A stretch of DNA of 64,000 bases from Floridanema aerugineum (GTDB taxonomy: Bacteria > Cyanobacteriota > Cyanobacteriia > Cyanobacteriales > Aerosakkonemataceae), in NCBI RefSeq assembly GCF_041929345.1, contig NZ_JBHFNQ010000164.1:1-64000 (forward strand), read 5' to 3'. Below, one piece after another: positions 25,730 through 34,900 of the stretch (position 1 is the stretch's first letter; each line of letters opens with the position of its first letter). Both the position numbers and the translations under genes were made by a program. Under the pieces are notes generated by a model. It saw only the letters and a program-made list of their open reading frames with translations, made no database searches and had not been told where the DNA came from.

Positions 25730-26739
25730 GCTACCTCCAGAGGAGTTTTTTTCATCCTATTTAGATTACTGGATAAATGCTGTTGTAATTCGGCAAAATA
25801 ACAGGTTGCAGTGCCTTGTTTAGCAACAACAATTGCGGCAGCCATTGATGCTATTTCTGCCGCTACATTTACAGCATTACCTGATGCTAAAGCTAGGGAT
25901 AATGCACTGATAAAAGTGTCGCCTGCACCTGTAACATTGGCGTGATTTATTGGTTGTGCAAAGGTGCGATAAGGTGAGTTACCTTGTGTAAAAATTAAAG
26001 CGCCATCACTATCAAGGGTAACAGCGGCAATTTTGGCACCTGTAATATCTAAAATTTGTTTTCTGTTTTGCAGAATATAGGAAATACGGCTTTGGTTTTC
26101 TGGTAATTCAGTTTCTCCTAATAAACGCATGGTTTCTTGATAGTTTGGTTTGACTGCGGTAACGCCAACTTTGCGGTAAGCAGCGAGATTTTTTGAGTCA
26201 ACTACTAAAGTTTTGGGGAAGTTTTGTTGCAGATTTGCGATCGCCTCAATCACATTAGGTGTTAAAATTCCATATCCATAATCCGAAATAATCACCACAT
26301 CAGATTGAGGAAATAGTTTATGCAAATCGTTAATTAATCTTTGTTCAATTTCTAAATCAATAGCGTTAGTGCTACCTTGGTCAAACCTTACCAATATTTG
26401 CCCAGCCGAAATTACGCGATGCTTTGCTAAAGTACGGCGTAATCTTTGGCGCAAAATATATTCTTGGCTAACACCATGTTCTAATAAAGCCTGTCGCAAA
26501 ATGTTCCCTTCTAAGTCATCACCAATCACCGAAATAAACCTGACATTAGCCCCAAGAGTACGCACATTCACAGCAGTATTAGCAGCACCGCCCGGAACAT
26601 TTTGACGATGAGTTAAAGTGACAACTGGTACAGGTGCTTCTTGACATAAACGATCAGAAAATCCTTCTAAGTAACTATCAAGAATCGCTTCACCAATGAC
26701 GAGTACATTTAGGTTTTTAAAGGCATTAATGAGAGGCAT
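25726..26739 (-). CDS. hldA: PfkB-family heptose-7-phosphate kinase (HldE domain I / HldA type)
   Basis: 337 residues, the size of the kinase half of E. coli HldE, without the C-terminal nucleotidyltransferase half. PfkB motifs are present: VPGGAANTAVNVRTLG near the substrate site and the ATP/anion-hole VTGAGDTFISALSLAL with the catalytic Asp. The N-terminus VLVIGEAILDSYLEG, followed by QEAPVPVV, is close to RfaE domain I. It should phosphorylate heptose 7-phosphate at C1. It overlaps the gmhB 3' end by 14 bases. A generic sugar kinase cannot be excluded from sequence alone, but the neighbours GmhA and GmhB support the heptose role. Confidence 0.83.
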   Translation of the reverse strand: MPLINAFKNLNVLVIGEAILDSYLEGFSDRLCQEAPVPVVTLTHRQNVPGGAANTAVNVRTLGANVRFISVIGDDLEGNILRQALLEHGVSQEYILRQRLRRTLAKHRVISAGQILVRFDQGSTNAIDLEIEQRLINDLHKLFPQSDVVIISDYGYGILTPNVIEAIANLQQNFPKTLVVDSKNLAAYRKVGVTAVKPNYQETMRLLGETELPENQSRISYILQNRKQILDITGAKIAAVTLDSDGALIFTQGNSPYRTFAQPINHANVTGAGDTFISALSLALASGNAVNVAAEIASMAAAIVVAKQGTATCYFAELQQHLSSNLNRMKKTPLEVA

Positions 26740-27328
26740 AGCTTGTCATTTTGGGTTTGGGAAAAACAACACTTTTACTGATGATTTTTTTGGCAGCATC
26801 ATTAATATCGGTAGCAACATAGTCGGGCATTCTCCTTGATGTAAATATCCATTCAGTTTCATTTCCGTTGTTTATTAAGATGCTTTTGCAACCTGCACGA
26901 TGTCCGGCTTCTACATCATTAAGAATGTCGCCAATAAACCAAGAATTTGCTAAATCAATGTGATTTTCTCTGGCGGCACGGAGAATTAAACCAGGTTCAG
27001 GTTTGCGACAGGAACAGCTAATTTTGTATTCTGGGATTTTTCCCTCTGGATGATGGGGACAATAGTAAAAAGCAGTTATTTTTACGCCAATTTCTGCTAA
27101 TAATTGAGTTAATTTCAATTGCACAGGAAACAGCATTATTTCGTCAAAATAACCTAAAGCAACCCCAGATTGATTGGAAATTACTATTAGTTTGTAACCT
27201 GCGGCTTGGAGCGATCGCAATCCCTCCACCGCACCCGAACTTAACTCGATTAAATCGGGATTTACGTTATATGGCACATTGGGAATTAAAGTACCATCTT
27301 TATCCAGAAACACAGCTTTATTGCTCAT
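26726..27328 (-). CDS. gmhB: D-glycero-D-manno-heptose 1,7-bisphosphate phosphatase (GmhB-like, HAD family)
   Basis: 200 residues. The HAD motif I is KAVFLDKDGTLIPNVPYNV with the nucleophile Asp9. VISNQSGVALGYF is motif II, and the zinc-binding loop YYCPHHPEGKIPEYKISCSCRKPEPG (quoted in part: Cys and His ligands of CPHHP, CSCRKP) is characteristic of GmhB. WFIGDILNDVEAGHRAG is motif IV. It should remove the C7 phosphate of heptose 1,7-bisphosphate. About 20 extra C-terminal residues are not family-typical. It is preceded by a short tandem repeat and overlaps the heptose kinase gene. Confidence 0.9.
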   Translation of the reverse strand: MSNKAVFLDKDGTLIPNVPYNVNPDLIELSSGAVEGLRSLQAAGYKLIVISNQSGVALGYFDEIMLFPVQLKLTQLLAEIGVKITAFYYCPHHPEGKIPEYKISCSCRKPEPGLILRAARENHIDLANSWFIGDILNDVEAGHRAGCKSILINNGNETEWIFTSRRMPDYVATDINDAAKKIISKSVVFPKPKMTSYASH

Positions 27329-27334
27329 AATTTT

Positions 27335-27385
27335 TGCCTAAAAATGACAATTGAAAAATGACAAATGACTAATAAACAATGACAA
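27335..27385. repeat. Short imperfect tandem repeat (AATGACAA-type)
   Basis: AAAATGACAATTGAAAAATG and following ACAAATGACTAATAAACAATGACAAT form an imperfect heptamer-like tandem repeat in the 57-bp gap between the SDR and gmhB genes. Confidence 0.65.
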
Positions 27386-28111
27386 TTAAGGCCAAGAAGT
27401 TTCTCGCATTGGTAATACCGTAACTTCAGGAATTACTGTTCCTTCTGGTTGCCTTAAAACATACCGAATAGTATCAGCAACATTCTTTGGATCTTGCAAA
27501 TTGTTGATATCAATATCGGGAAATCTATCTAACAAAAATGGTGTTTGCATTCCCCCTGCAACTATTGCCGTTACCTTAACATTGTGTGGACGTGCTTCGA
27601 CGTGCAAAGCATGACTAAAACCTAATAATCCCCACTTACTTGCATGGTAAGCAGAAGCATTTGCCCAAGCACGTTTAGAAGCAGTAGAAGCAATATTAAC
27701 AATGTGTCCTTTGCCTTGTTGTTTCATCTGAGGAAGAATGAATTTAGACATGATGAAAGGGCCATTTAAATTAACAGCAATAATCCTTTCCCAGTCAGTT
27801 ACATTTAATTCTTCAATTGGCAAAGTAACATCAACGCCAGCATTGTTAATTAAAATGTCTAAATGTCCGTATTGGGAGACAATTTTACTAATAGCTGATT
27901 CCACTTGTTCAGCATCGGAAATATCTAAACGTAAAGCTTGAGCTTTACCGCCATCACTTTGAATTTCTAAAGCAACTTTTTCGGCTAATTCTTCTCGGAT
28001 ATCGGCAACAATGGTAATTACTCCATCTGCACCTAACATCCGACAAATTGCTTCACCCAGTCCTCGACCGCCACCAGTAACAATGGCAACTTTTCCATTT
28101 AATTCTTGCAT
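27386..28111 (-). CDS. Short-chain dehydrogenase/reductase (classical SDR)
   Basis: 241 residues. The cofactor site TGGGRGLGEA (TGxxxGxG), NNAGVD, the catalytic Ser in IASTAS, and the YHASKWG Tyr-Lys pair are all present, so it should be an active NAD(P)-dependent oxidoreductase. It is a classical SDR, not an extended epimerase of the HldD type. Placed between the GT4-GmhA fusion and gmhB, it may oxidise or reduce a heptose intermediate or nucleotide sugar, but the substrate is not known. A good ribosome site (GAGGAGAAATC) precedes the ATG. Confidence 0.88.
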   Translation of the reverse strand: MQELNGKVAIVTGGGRGLGEAICRMLGADGVITIVADIREELAEKVALEIQSDGGKAQALRLDISDAEQVESAISKIVSQYGHLDILINNAGVDVTLPIEELNVTDWERIIAVNLNGPFIMSKFILPQMKQQGKGHIVNIASTASKRAWANASAYHASKWGLLGFSHALHVEARPHNVKVTAIVAGGMQTPFLLDRFPDIDINNLQDPKNVADTIRYVLRQPEGTVIPEVTVLPMRETSWP

Positions 28112-28124
28112 GATTTCTCCTCTT

Positions 28125-28165
28125 TTTTAGTTGGTAATAGGTAGTTGGTAGTGGGTAGTTGGTAT
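28125..28165. repeat. Short tandem repeat at the 3' end of the GT4-GmhA gene
   Basis: AGTTGGTAATAGGTAGTTGG followed by TAGTGGGTAGTTGGTAT is an STRR of 7-base units (GGTAGTT-type). It provides the stop codon and the last ten or so codons of the fusion gene. Confidence 0.75.
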
Positions 28166-30040
28166 TTGGAATTCGCTGCTTTTAATGACTTCTGATATGC
28201 TATTTTCTACCAGCATCATTTTCTCTTCTACTAATTCGCAAATTAGATGAATTACCACGATTTGCACTTCTTGGATGTGTTGCGTATCGTTTTCGGGTAC
28301 AATGATGGAAATATCGGCTAATTGATGTAAATCTCCGCCATCTTTACCCAAAATTGCAATGCAATTTAACCCTTGCTTTTTGGCTGTTTCAAAAGCTTTA
28401 ATGATGTTGCGAGAATTACCACTGGTACTAATACCAATTAAAACATCTCCTGCACGTCCAAATGCTTCAACTTGTCGGGAAAAAGCATTTTCGTAGCCAA
28501 CATCGTTCGACCAAGCTGTTAGAACTGCGGTATCTGCGTTAAGTGCTAAAGCGGGAAGTCCGGGGCGAGTTTTAGATTTGAAATGACCGACAAATTCGGC
28601 AGCAAAATGTTGTGCTTCGGCTGCACTTCCGCCATTGCCACAAATTAAAACTTTGCCACCTTGGGAAAAACAATTGCTGATTATGTCGGCTACATCAAGG
28701 ATGGAATTTCGTAAACTGCCCCGTGATTTTTGGATAGCGTTAATTGCATTGTTGAAACCTCGATCGACAATTTCTTGCCAAGATACTTGATGAAATGTTG
28801 CAGAGTTTTTGGCGATCGCTTTTTCATAAAGATCGGCAATAGAATCGGTGACTTTTTGCCAGGTAAATAAATCATTAGCACGTTGAATTGCTTGTTGACG
28901 TAAAACGTTCATTAGTTTAGGATGTTGGTAAAGATAAGCAATCCTTTCGGCGATCGCACTAGGATTATTTGCAGGTACTAAATAACCCGTTTCTCCATCT
29001 CTGACAGTAAATTTAATTCCCCCAACATTAGAACCAATTACCGGAGTACCACAAGCCATTGCTTCTACAGGCGTAATCCCAAATGGTTCATACCAAGGAG
29101 TAGTAATAAATAGATCGGCAGCACTGTAATATAATTTGAGTGCTTCTCTACCTCTGCGACCGACAAAAACAACTTTTTCTTCGATATTTTCGGATTTAGC
29201 GATCGCTTTTAACCGACCAATTTCCGGTGTAAAATTCGGGTCAGGATCGTCAGATTCCCCGCCAACAATCAGCAACTTACCCGAAAAATCAGAGGTTTTT
29301 AAAAGCTGTGCGAAGCCATAAATTACTGCATCAACACCCTTACGAGGAACCATTCTTCCTAGTTGCAAAATCACCTTTTCATTGGGATCGAGTCCTAATG
29401 CTACTCTTGCCAAAACTTTACCAATAGGCCAAAATTGACCGGGATCGAAACCACCAGGAATTATCGTAATTTTCGCTGGATCGGCATTATAAAATCGAAT
29501 TAAATCTTCTTCTTCCTGGGGACATTCAGCAATAATGCGATCGGCTTCATTAATGATTCTTTCTTCAATAGCAAATCTTTGATTAGGAAATTGATCCGCA
29601 TCACCTTGATAATAGCGGCGCACCTTACCCAAAGCATGAAAAGTAATAACAAAAGGAATTCCCAGAACTTTTTTAATATTAGCAGCAACTAAACCAGACA
29701 TCCAAAAATTAGCATGAATTAAATCATACATTTGCCCTTCTTGTTGACAGAAATTCACCATAAATGAGGTAAAATCCGCCATAAAAGGTAGTAAATCTTC
29801 CTTTCGCAAATATTCAGGAGAACCAGCCGAAACATGAATAATTCTTACTCCATTCACCCACTCAGCTGCTTCTGGTAAAAGTTCGCTATCCCGACGAGTG
29901 AAAACATCAACTTCGTAACCAAGAACAGTTAAATTTTTCGCAATTTCTCCCACATAAACATTTTGACCACCACTATCTACACCACCCAACATTGCCAAAG
30001 GTGAAGCGTGTTCGCTAATTAATGCGATCCGTTTTTTCAT
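28127..30040 (-). CDS. Fusion: GT4 glycosyltransferase + GmhA-type sedoheptulose-7-phosphate isomerase (SIS)
   Basis: 637 residues with two enzymes in one chain. Residues about 1-415 are a GT4 glycosyltransferase: GGVDSGGQNVYVGEIAKNL at the start, QLGRMVPRKGVDAVIYGF, and the E-x7-E motif in WYEPFGITPVEAMACGTPV. Residues about 430-615 are a SIS domain like GmhA (KVLICGNGGSAAEAQHFAAE, TAVLTAWSNDVGYE, GISTSGNSRNIIKAF, HIQEVQIVVIHLICELVE). The latter should make D-glycero-heptose 7-phosphate from sedoheptulose 7-phosphate. The last residues (about THYQLPITN) are translated from a heptamer tandem repeat. The fusion joins the first heptose step to a transferase in the same locus. Confidence 0.9.
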   Translation of the reverse strand: MKKRIALISEHASPLAMLGGVDSGGQNVYVGEIAKNLTVLGYEVDVFTRRDSELLPEAAEWVNGVRIIHVSAGSPEYLRKEDLLPFMADFTSFMVNFCQQEGQMYDLIHANFWMSGLVAANIKKVLGIPFVITFHALGKVRRYYQGDADQFPNQRFAIEERIINEADRIIAECPQEEEDLIRFYNADPAKITIIPGGFDPGQFWPIGKVLARVALGLDPNEKVILQLGRMVPRKGVDAVIYGFAQLLKTSDFSGKLLIVGGESDDPDPNFTPEIGRLKAIAKSENIEEKVVFVGRRGREALKLYYSAADLFITTPWYEPFGITPVEAMACGTPVIGSNVGGIKFTVRDGETGYLVPANNPSAIAERIAYLYQHPKLMNVLRQQAIQRANDLFTWQKVTDSIADLYEKAIAKNSATFHQVSWQEIVDRGFNNAINAIQKSRGSLRNSILDVADIISNCFSQGGKVLICGNGGSAAEAQHFAAEFVGHFKSKTRPGLPALALNADTAVLTAWSNDVGYENAFSRQVEAFGRAGDVLIGISTSGNSRNIIKAFETAKKQGLNCIAILGKDGGDLHQLADISIIVPENDTQHIQEVQIVVIHLICELVEEKMMLVENSISEVIKSSEFQIPTTHYQLPITN

Positions 30041-30067
30041 GACTTTCTACCTGCTACTAAAAGAGTA

Positions 30068-30158
30068 GTAGGGTGCGTCAGACAGAAATTCTGATTGACA
30101 ACATCAGGGTTTGAGTGTCTGACGCACCCTACAACTTGATTCAACTGACGCACCCTAC
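30068..30158. repeat. REP-like palindrome, GTAGGGTGCGTCAGA subtype, plus an extra half
   Basis: GTAGGGTGCGTCAGA (30068-) and its inverse ending GACGCACCCTAC at 30132 flank 45 bases. A third half-site GACGCACCCTAC is at 30147-30158 and lies within the last codons of the downstream glycosyltransferase gene (stop at 30141). Confidence 0.85.
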
Positions 30159-31136
30159 AACTAAAGGAGTTAGAGGAATAGAAAATGAAGGATTTCCAGT
30201 AACTAAAGCAAATGCCTCATCCCAATCATTAATAAATCGCTGAATATGAAATCTTTCTTGCGCGTAGCGTTTAGCATTTTCACTTAAACGATGAGCTTCC
30301 GCAGGGTCTTTTAATAATTCCTGCATTCGTTCTATTAAATGATTAATATTCGTATCTACATAGCCAGAAAAACCGTTCTCTACTACCGTTACTAATTCGG
30401 TAGTTGCTAAACCAATAATCGGCATTCCGATCGCCATCGCTTCACATACAGCTAACCCTAAGCTGGTGTAGCGAATTGGATTAAAAAAGAAGCGATAATG
30501 GGACTCAAATTCTAATAGTTTGTCATGTTTAATTTCACCTAAACCACCCATGTTTTCCGAACCCATACCTACAAGTTCTAAAGGAATTTGGGTGCGAACT
30601 TCTTCAAATACATCAACACCTAAACGACGACCTCTACTAGGTAAACCATTAACAACAACTAATCCACAATTTAATTCACCTTGGTAACAAACATTTTCTG
30701 GTACTATTACCCCATGTTCAATGACGCGAGTTGGAGTATTATTGCTATCCCACATTAAATCGTTAAAATCAGTTACATGAACTAAAAGTACATTGGAATC
30801 ATCGACTGGATGGCGCGTATCAGTGGGATTTTGGCGTGGAGGATCGTGTTCTAAATAAATTCGCGGAAGTTGGCGTTGAGTTTCGGAAAGTATTTCGTAT
30901 TGATCTTCTAAATAGTTTTTTTGGGATTGAAAAAGGATACAATCAAATTCGAGATTTTTTACTTCTTCCGCAGGTACATCATGAACATTATTAGGCCAAG
31001 GAAAACCACTTAAACGACCGCCATAACCTTCTGGTTTACCTGGTTTAATTGGCAAGTAAAATTCGTGACTTGATTGCACTAAGTAGTAAAGATAATTACC
31101 ATGAACGTGCCAAGTTAGAATGCGTAAACGTCTCAT
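30141..31136 (-). CDS. Glycosyltransferase (GT4-like GT-B)
   Basis: 331 residues. The N-terminal half (LRILTWHVHGNYLYYLVQSS) is unusual. The C-terminal half carries the GT4 donor-site pattern YTSLGLAVCEAMAIGMPIIGLATTE with the E-x7-E-like acidic residues, and ENGFSGYVDTNI. It probably transfers a sugar at the cytoplasmic face; donor and acceptor are unknown. It opens the same-strand set running down to 21762. The final six or so residues (LVVGCVS) are encoded by an invading REP half-site, so the native stop has been replaced. Confidence 0.8.
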   Translation of the reverse strand: MRRLRILTWHVHGNYLYYLVQSSHEFYLPIKPGKPEGYGGRLSGFPWPNNVHDVPAEEVKNLEFDCILFQSQKNYLEDQYEILSETQRQLPRIYLEHDPPRQNPTDTRHPVDDSNVLLVHVTDFNDLMWDSNNTPTRVIEHGVIVPENVCYQGELNCGLVVVNGLPSRGRRLGVDVFEEVRTQIPLELVGMGSENMGGLGEIKHDKLLEFESHYRFFFNPIRYTSLGLAVCEAMAIGMPIIGLATTELVTVVENGFSGYVDTNINHLIERMQELLKDPAEAHRLSENAKRYAQERFHIQRFINDWDEAFALVTGNPSFSIPLTPLVVGCVS

Positions 31137-31379
31137 AAAAATTAGGGATGAAAAATCAAAATGATTGGGGTTTGTGAAGATTCCTCATTTTTAATTTTTC
31201 GTCCCGCTTCTGCATCGGACATTTGCCTAAGAAGTTTGCGATCGCCCACACACCCTTTTGTGCATTTGCACAACTGAAAAAAAAATCACAACTTATGCAA
31301 AATCTCTGTTGTGTGCATCACAGAGAAAGCTGGAAATCCTAAAGAAAGTTTTAATATTTGCGGCACAACAGGCTAACAA

Positions 31380-31664
31380 CTAACTATTAACTATTTCACT
31401 CAATGCTTCATTAATGATTTCATCACTGACACCCCGACGCTTTAAACTGGCAATCAATGCTGTTACTGTTTCGTTCTCAAATCGCTCTAAATCGTTACGC
31501 AATCCCTGACCAATATAAGCGCGAATCAAAGGTTCATATCCTGAAAATCCTAACAATGGTGCAAGTCGTTTGAGGTCTTCCACAACATCTTCAGGAATGC
31601 GAATCGTTACGCTAGTTATGGGACGATTTCGTTCTAACCGCTTTTTTAATGTCTCAATTTTCAT
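31380..31664 (-). CDS. brnA: Antitoxin of a BrnT/BrnA-like pair
   Basis: 94 residues, lysine- and arginine-rich at the start. RPITSVTIRIPEDVVEDLKRLA is a ribbon-helix-helix-like DNA-binding segment with the IPEDV motif, as in CopG/BrnA antitoxins. It overlaps the 3' end of brnT by 11 bases, in the toxin-first order known for BrnTA modules. It should bind and neutralise BrnT and repress the operon. It is a little longer than typical BrnA; the C-terminal helix (IINEALSEIVNS) is family-unspecific. The 243 bases beyond it (31137-31379) hold no gene I can support. Confidence 0.75.
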   Translation of the reverse strand: MKIETLKKRLERNRPITSVTIRIPEDVVEDLKRLAPLLGFSGYEPLIRAYIGQGLRNDLERFENETVTALIASLKRRGVSDEIINEALSEIVNS

Positions 31665-31950
31665 AGATTTCTCGCTCCTGACGAGTTGCTTTACGCGCTG
31701 AAATAATCCGAATCATATTCTCCTCACGTTCGATGTGAACTACATACAGCAGATTCCATCGAGTATCTAACCCAATTACAGCATCTCTCTGTTCATCATT
31801 GCGGCTAGCATCAACAACTACGAGAAAGGGATCGAAAAATGCCTCAGCAGCTTGCTGGAAAGTAATTCCGTCATGCTTCTGGGGATTGCGATTTGCCTTT
31901 TCGCTGTTCCAAACAAAGGTAATGCCATTGAGTACGAAATATACATCCAT
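31654..31950 (-). CDS. brnT: BrnT family toxin (DUF497)
   Basis: 98 residues from ATG 31950 (a TTG at 31968 would add six residues; neither has a clear ribosome site). The pattern FVWNSEKANRNPQKHDGITFQQAAEAFFD, then LLYVVHIEREENMIRIISARKATRQEREIYE, is the DUF497/BrnT fold, a RelE-like ribonuclease of toxin-antitoxin modules. Key charged residues (RIISARKA and final RxxE) are retained, so it may be active. It starts 32 bases after the restriction enzyme stop on the same strand, suggesting one transcript. Confidence 0.85.
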   Translation of the reverse strand: MDVYFVLNGITFVWNSEKANRNPQKHDGITFQQAAEAFFDPFLVVVDASRNDEQRDAVIGLDTRWNLLYVVHIEREENMIRIISARKATRQEREIYEN

Positions 31951-31981
31951 GTTTGACAGTTTAGGCAATATATTTATATTG

Positions 31982-34900
31982 TCAATTCGACCTTCCCTCT
32001 ACAATAGCAATCTCATCCTCTGTTAATCCATAGAGTTTATAAACAATTTGATCTATTAGTTTATCGCACTGCGTCAGTTGCATTTTGATTGGCTGTAAAG
32101 TATCTAAACTTGCCTGATATTCCTTTTCTAAGGTTTGCTGATCTTTTCGCCCAACCGGATCGATTTTGAGTTTCTTTTTGTTTTTTTTCAGGACTTCGAT
32201 TAACTCATCAAAGCTGAGAGAAGGTTCGTTTTTGTAATAGTCTCCTAAATAATTCTGAATTTTGGATTTGTTGGTGAGGGTGTCTATGGGGCAACCGATA
32301 AAGCGTTCTAGCCATTGCAAAAAGCTTTTGATTTCGGCTTGCTTTTGTTTGTTCAGTTCGATCATTTGTTCGGCTAGATAGGTTAATAAATCGTGAATTA
32401 TATCGGCTTCTTCTGGTTGTTTGCTGAGGTGATGGTTGACTTGGGATAATATTAAATCTGGGTTGTGATTGGTTTGGTATTGGTTGTAGAGTGCGATCGT
32501 ATTTTCTAAGGCTTGTTGACGGCGATCGGTTGGAGTTGTGAAGTTAATTTTGCGGATAGGAATAGCAGAAAAATCATCTAGCAAAATCTGAGGAAATGTA
32601 TCATCTTCTCGAATCGCAAATTTTTTACGAAATATGAAACCTATAAAATTACTATTTAGTATAGTTAGTAATGCCTTCAGATTATATACTGATGACGGAT
32701 TCAGCTTTACTATATATAGCAGGGTATTACTATAAGCCTCTGTTTCGTAAAACCCTCCAAACAATTTAGTTCCAACAACTTTTCTAAACAGTAATCTTGG
32801 GTTTTTGAATAATTCCTGATTCCTTGGTTCAGCTAACCATTTACCCCATGTAATCCAATTGTCATGATTCCAATTAATACAATATCTACTGATAGATTGA
32901 CCTTCAAAAAAGGGATTAAATGTTTCATCCCTTTTTGCTGAAGCTGTAAATGGTCGAGATTCCATTGTTTCCCTGGTTTGTGGTGGATCGCCTTTCCCTT
33001 TCTGGTAAGCCTTAAGACCATAACTAATGGTTGTGATGTCACACAGGTTACTACTTACATTGGTAATTCTTTCAAGAATCAAAGCTTCTGCTGGATAAAG
33101 ATATGGGTTGATTATGTTTTCATAAAAATTCAGCCATTGACTTTGCTCTCTGTAGTAGTGTTTTTCGCTTGTATCATCAATATCGGATAAATGTTCATCT
33201 TTTTCATAAGGTATTACTAGAGTCTTGGGGGTTTGCAATTCTTGTATTGAGATTTTTTCTAGGACATAAATAGTTGTATCAACAGTTGCATCAGGAAAAA
33301 CGGTACTAGGGAGTGCTACTACTATTTTCAAAGCACCTTGTTCTAGAAGAGCTATTCTTAAGTTTTCTGTGAAATTAAGATACATCCAATTATCAGGAAC
33401 AATAAGCGATACTAATCCTGCTTTACATATTAAAAGTGAAAAACTTCTCTCCATAAAAGAGACATAGCTTTCTGCTCGATACTCAACATATTTATAATTT
33501 TCTTTTATATAGGCAGCCTCTAGTTCACTGAAAAATGATCCATAAGGCGGATTTCCCACTACAACATCAAACCCCGCATTTTCATTCCAACTCGCATTTT
33601 CCAAATCAATAAACACCTCTGGAAATTCTAAATCCCAATGAAAAAAGTGTTTCTCCTCAGCGACTTTTTGCGCCTCTTCATAAACAGCTTTATCTGCCTT
33701 ACTCATGTTTTGAGGATTTGCCGTAATTGCATTAGTACCAAATCTTTCTAAAAAATTCTTAGCTTGCTTAACTCCAAAAAACTGAGAAACATAAATATCT
33801 AACAACCGTTTAAAAGGTTTTGCTGCTTCATCAAAAGAACGAAATAACTTTTCGCTTTGCTCAACTTCGGCAAAAGTAGCATCACTCAAAACACTGACAC
33901 CGCGCATGATTTCCGCTGCTTTCAATAACCCTACAAATGGCCCAGTTAGCAAATTTAACTGTCCGCTTTCTTCTTGCGCCATCTTTGCTTCTGCTTCTCT
34001 CGCCGTCGTACCAATTAAAGAATTACCACAGCGCAAATGATGATCTAAAAAACTCAAAGGTGCGCCAATTGTAAAGGAATGCAACCACAAACTTACCTTT
34101 GCCAACTCTACCGCCATTGGGTTTAAATCCACACCATAAATGCAGCGTTTCATCACCACTCGTTGTAAAAGTTGAGTAGGTTCTAATCTGTCTGGATTAA
34201 TCGTAATTCCCTGCTGTTCTAAGTTTCCTAAAATGCTTTGGCGCGTTTGCTCTAGCATTTCCAAAACCGGATTATGTTCAGGATATTCGGTTAAAATGGC
34301 AATTAATTCATCAGTCAAATAATCCACCGCTTCCACTAAAAAATGACCGCTTCCCATTGCCGGATCGCAAATTTTAATATCGAGTAATGTGCTTTGTGCT
34401 TCTCGTTCTAATCGTTGTAAATCCTTTTGCAATCCGTTAATACTTTGCTTTCCTAAGCGTTTATCTTGTAATTGACTTTGCAGTTGGGAAATTTGCGCCA
34501 TTAGTTCGCTAAACTTGGCTTTTCGCTGTTCTAAAATTGGCTTGATTGTATGGCTGACAATGTATTTTACAATATATTCTGGAGTGTAATAAGATCCGGT
34601 AGCTTTTCGTTCTCCTTTATCATTTTCTAAATGTACCGATACCTGGGAGGGCGGGTTTTGTTTAGAAATTGACTGTTTGATTGAAGAGTTATTTGCTAAA
34701 CCCGCCCCTACGGAATCAATAACTACTCGATATTCTAACAATCCTTCATAAATAGAACCCAGTTGGCGTACACCCAAAAAACTATAATCGATCGGTTGTC
34801 CTTCAAATCGCGCCAGTCGATCTAATACAGGTGCTAACACCGCATCAGCTATCTTAAATTGAGACAAAAAATGATTAGCGTGAAACTCTATTTGATCTGA

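Noticed and set aside
25726..26739. Bifunctional HldE
   Set aside because: The protein ends after the kinase domain; the nucleotidyltransferase half is absent.
27386..28111. HldD ADP-heptose epimerase
   Set aside because: It is a 241-residue classical SDR with a TGGGRGLGEA site, not an extended SDR of about 310 residues.
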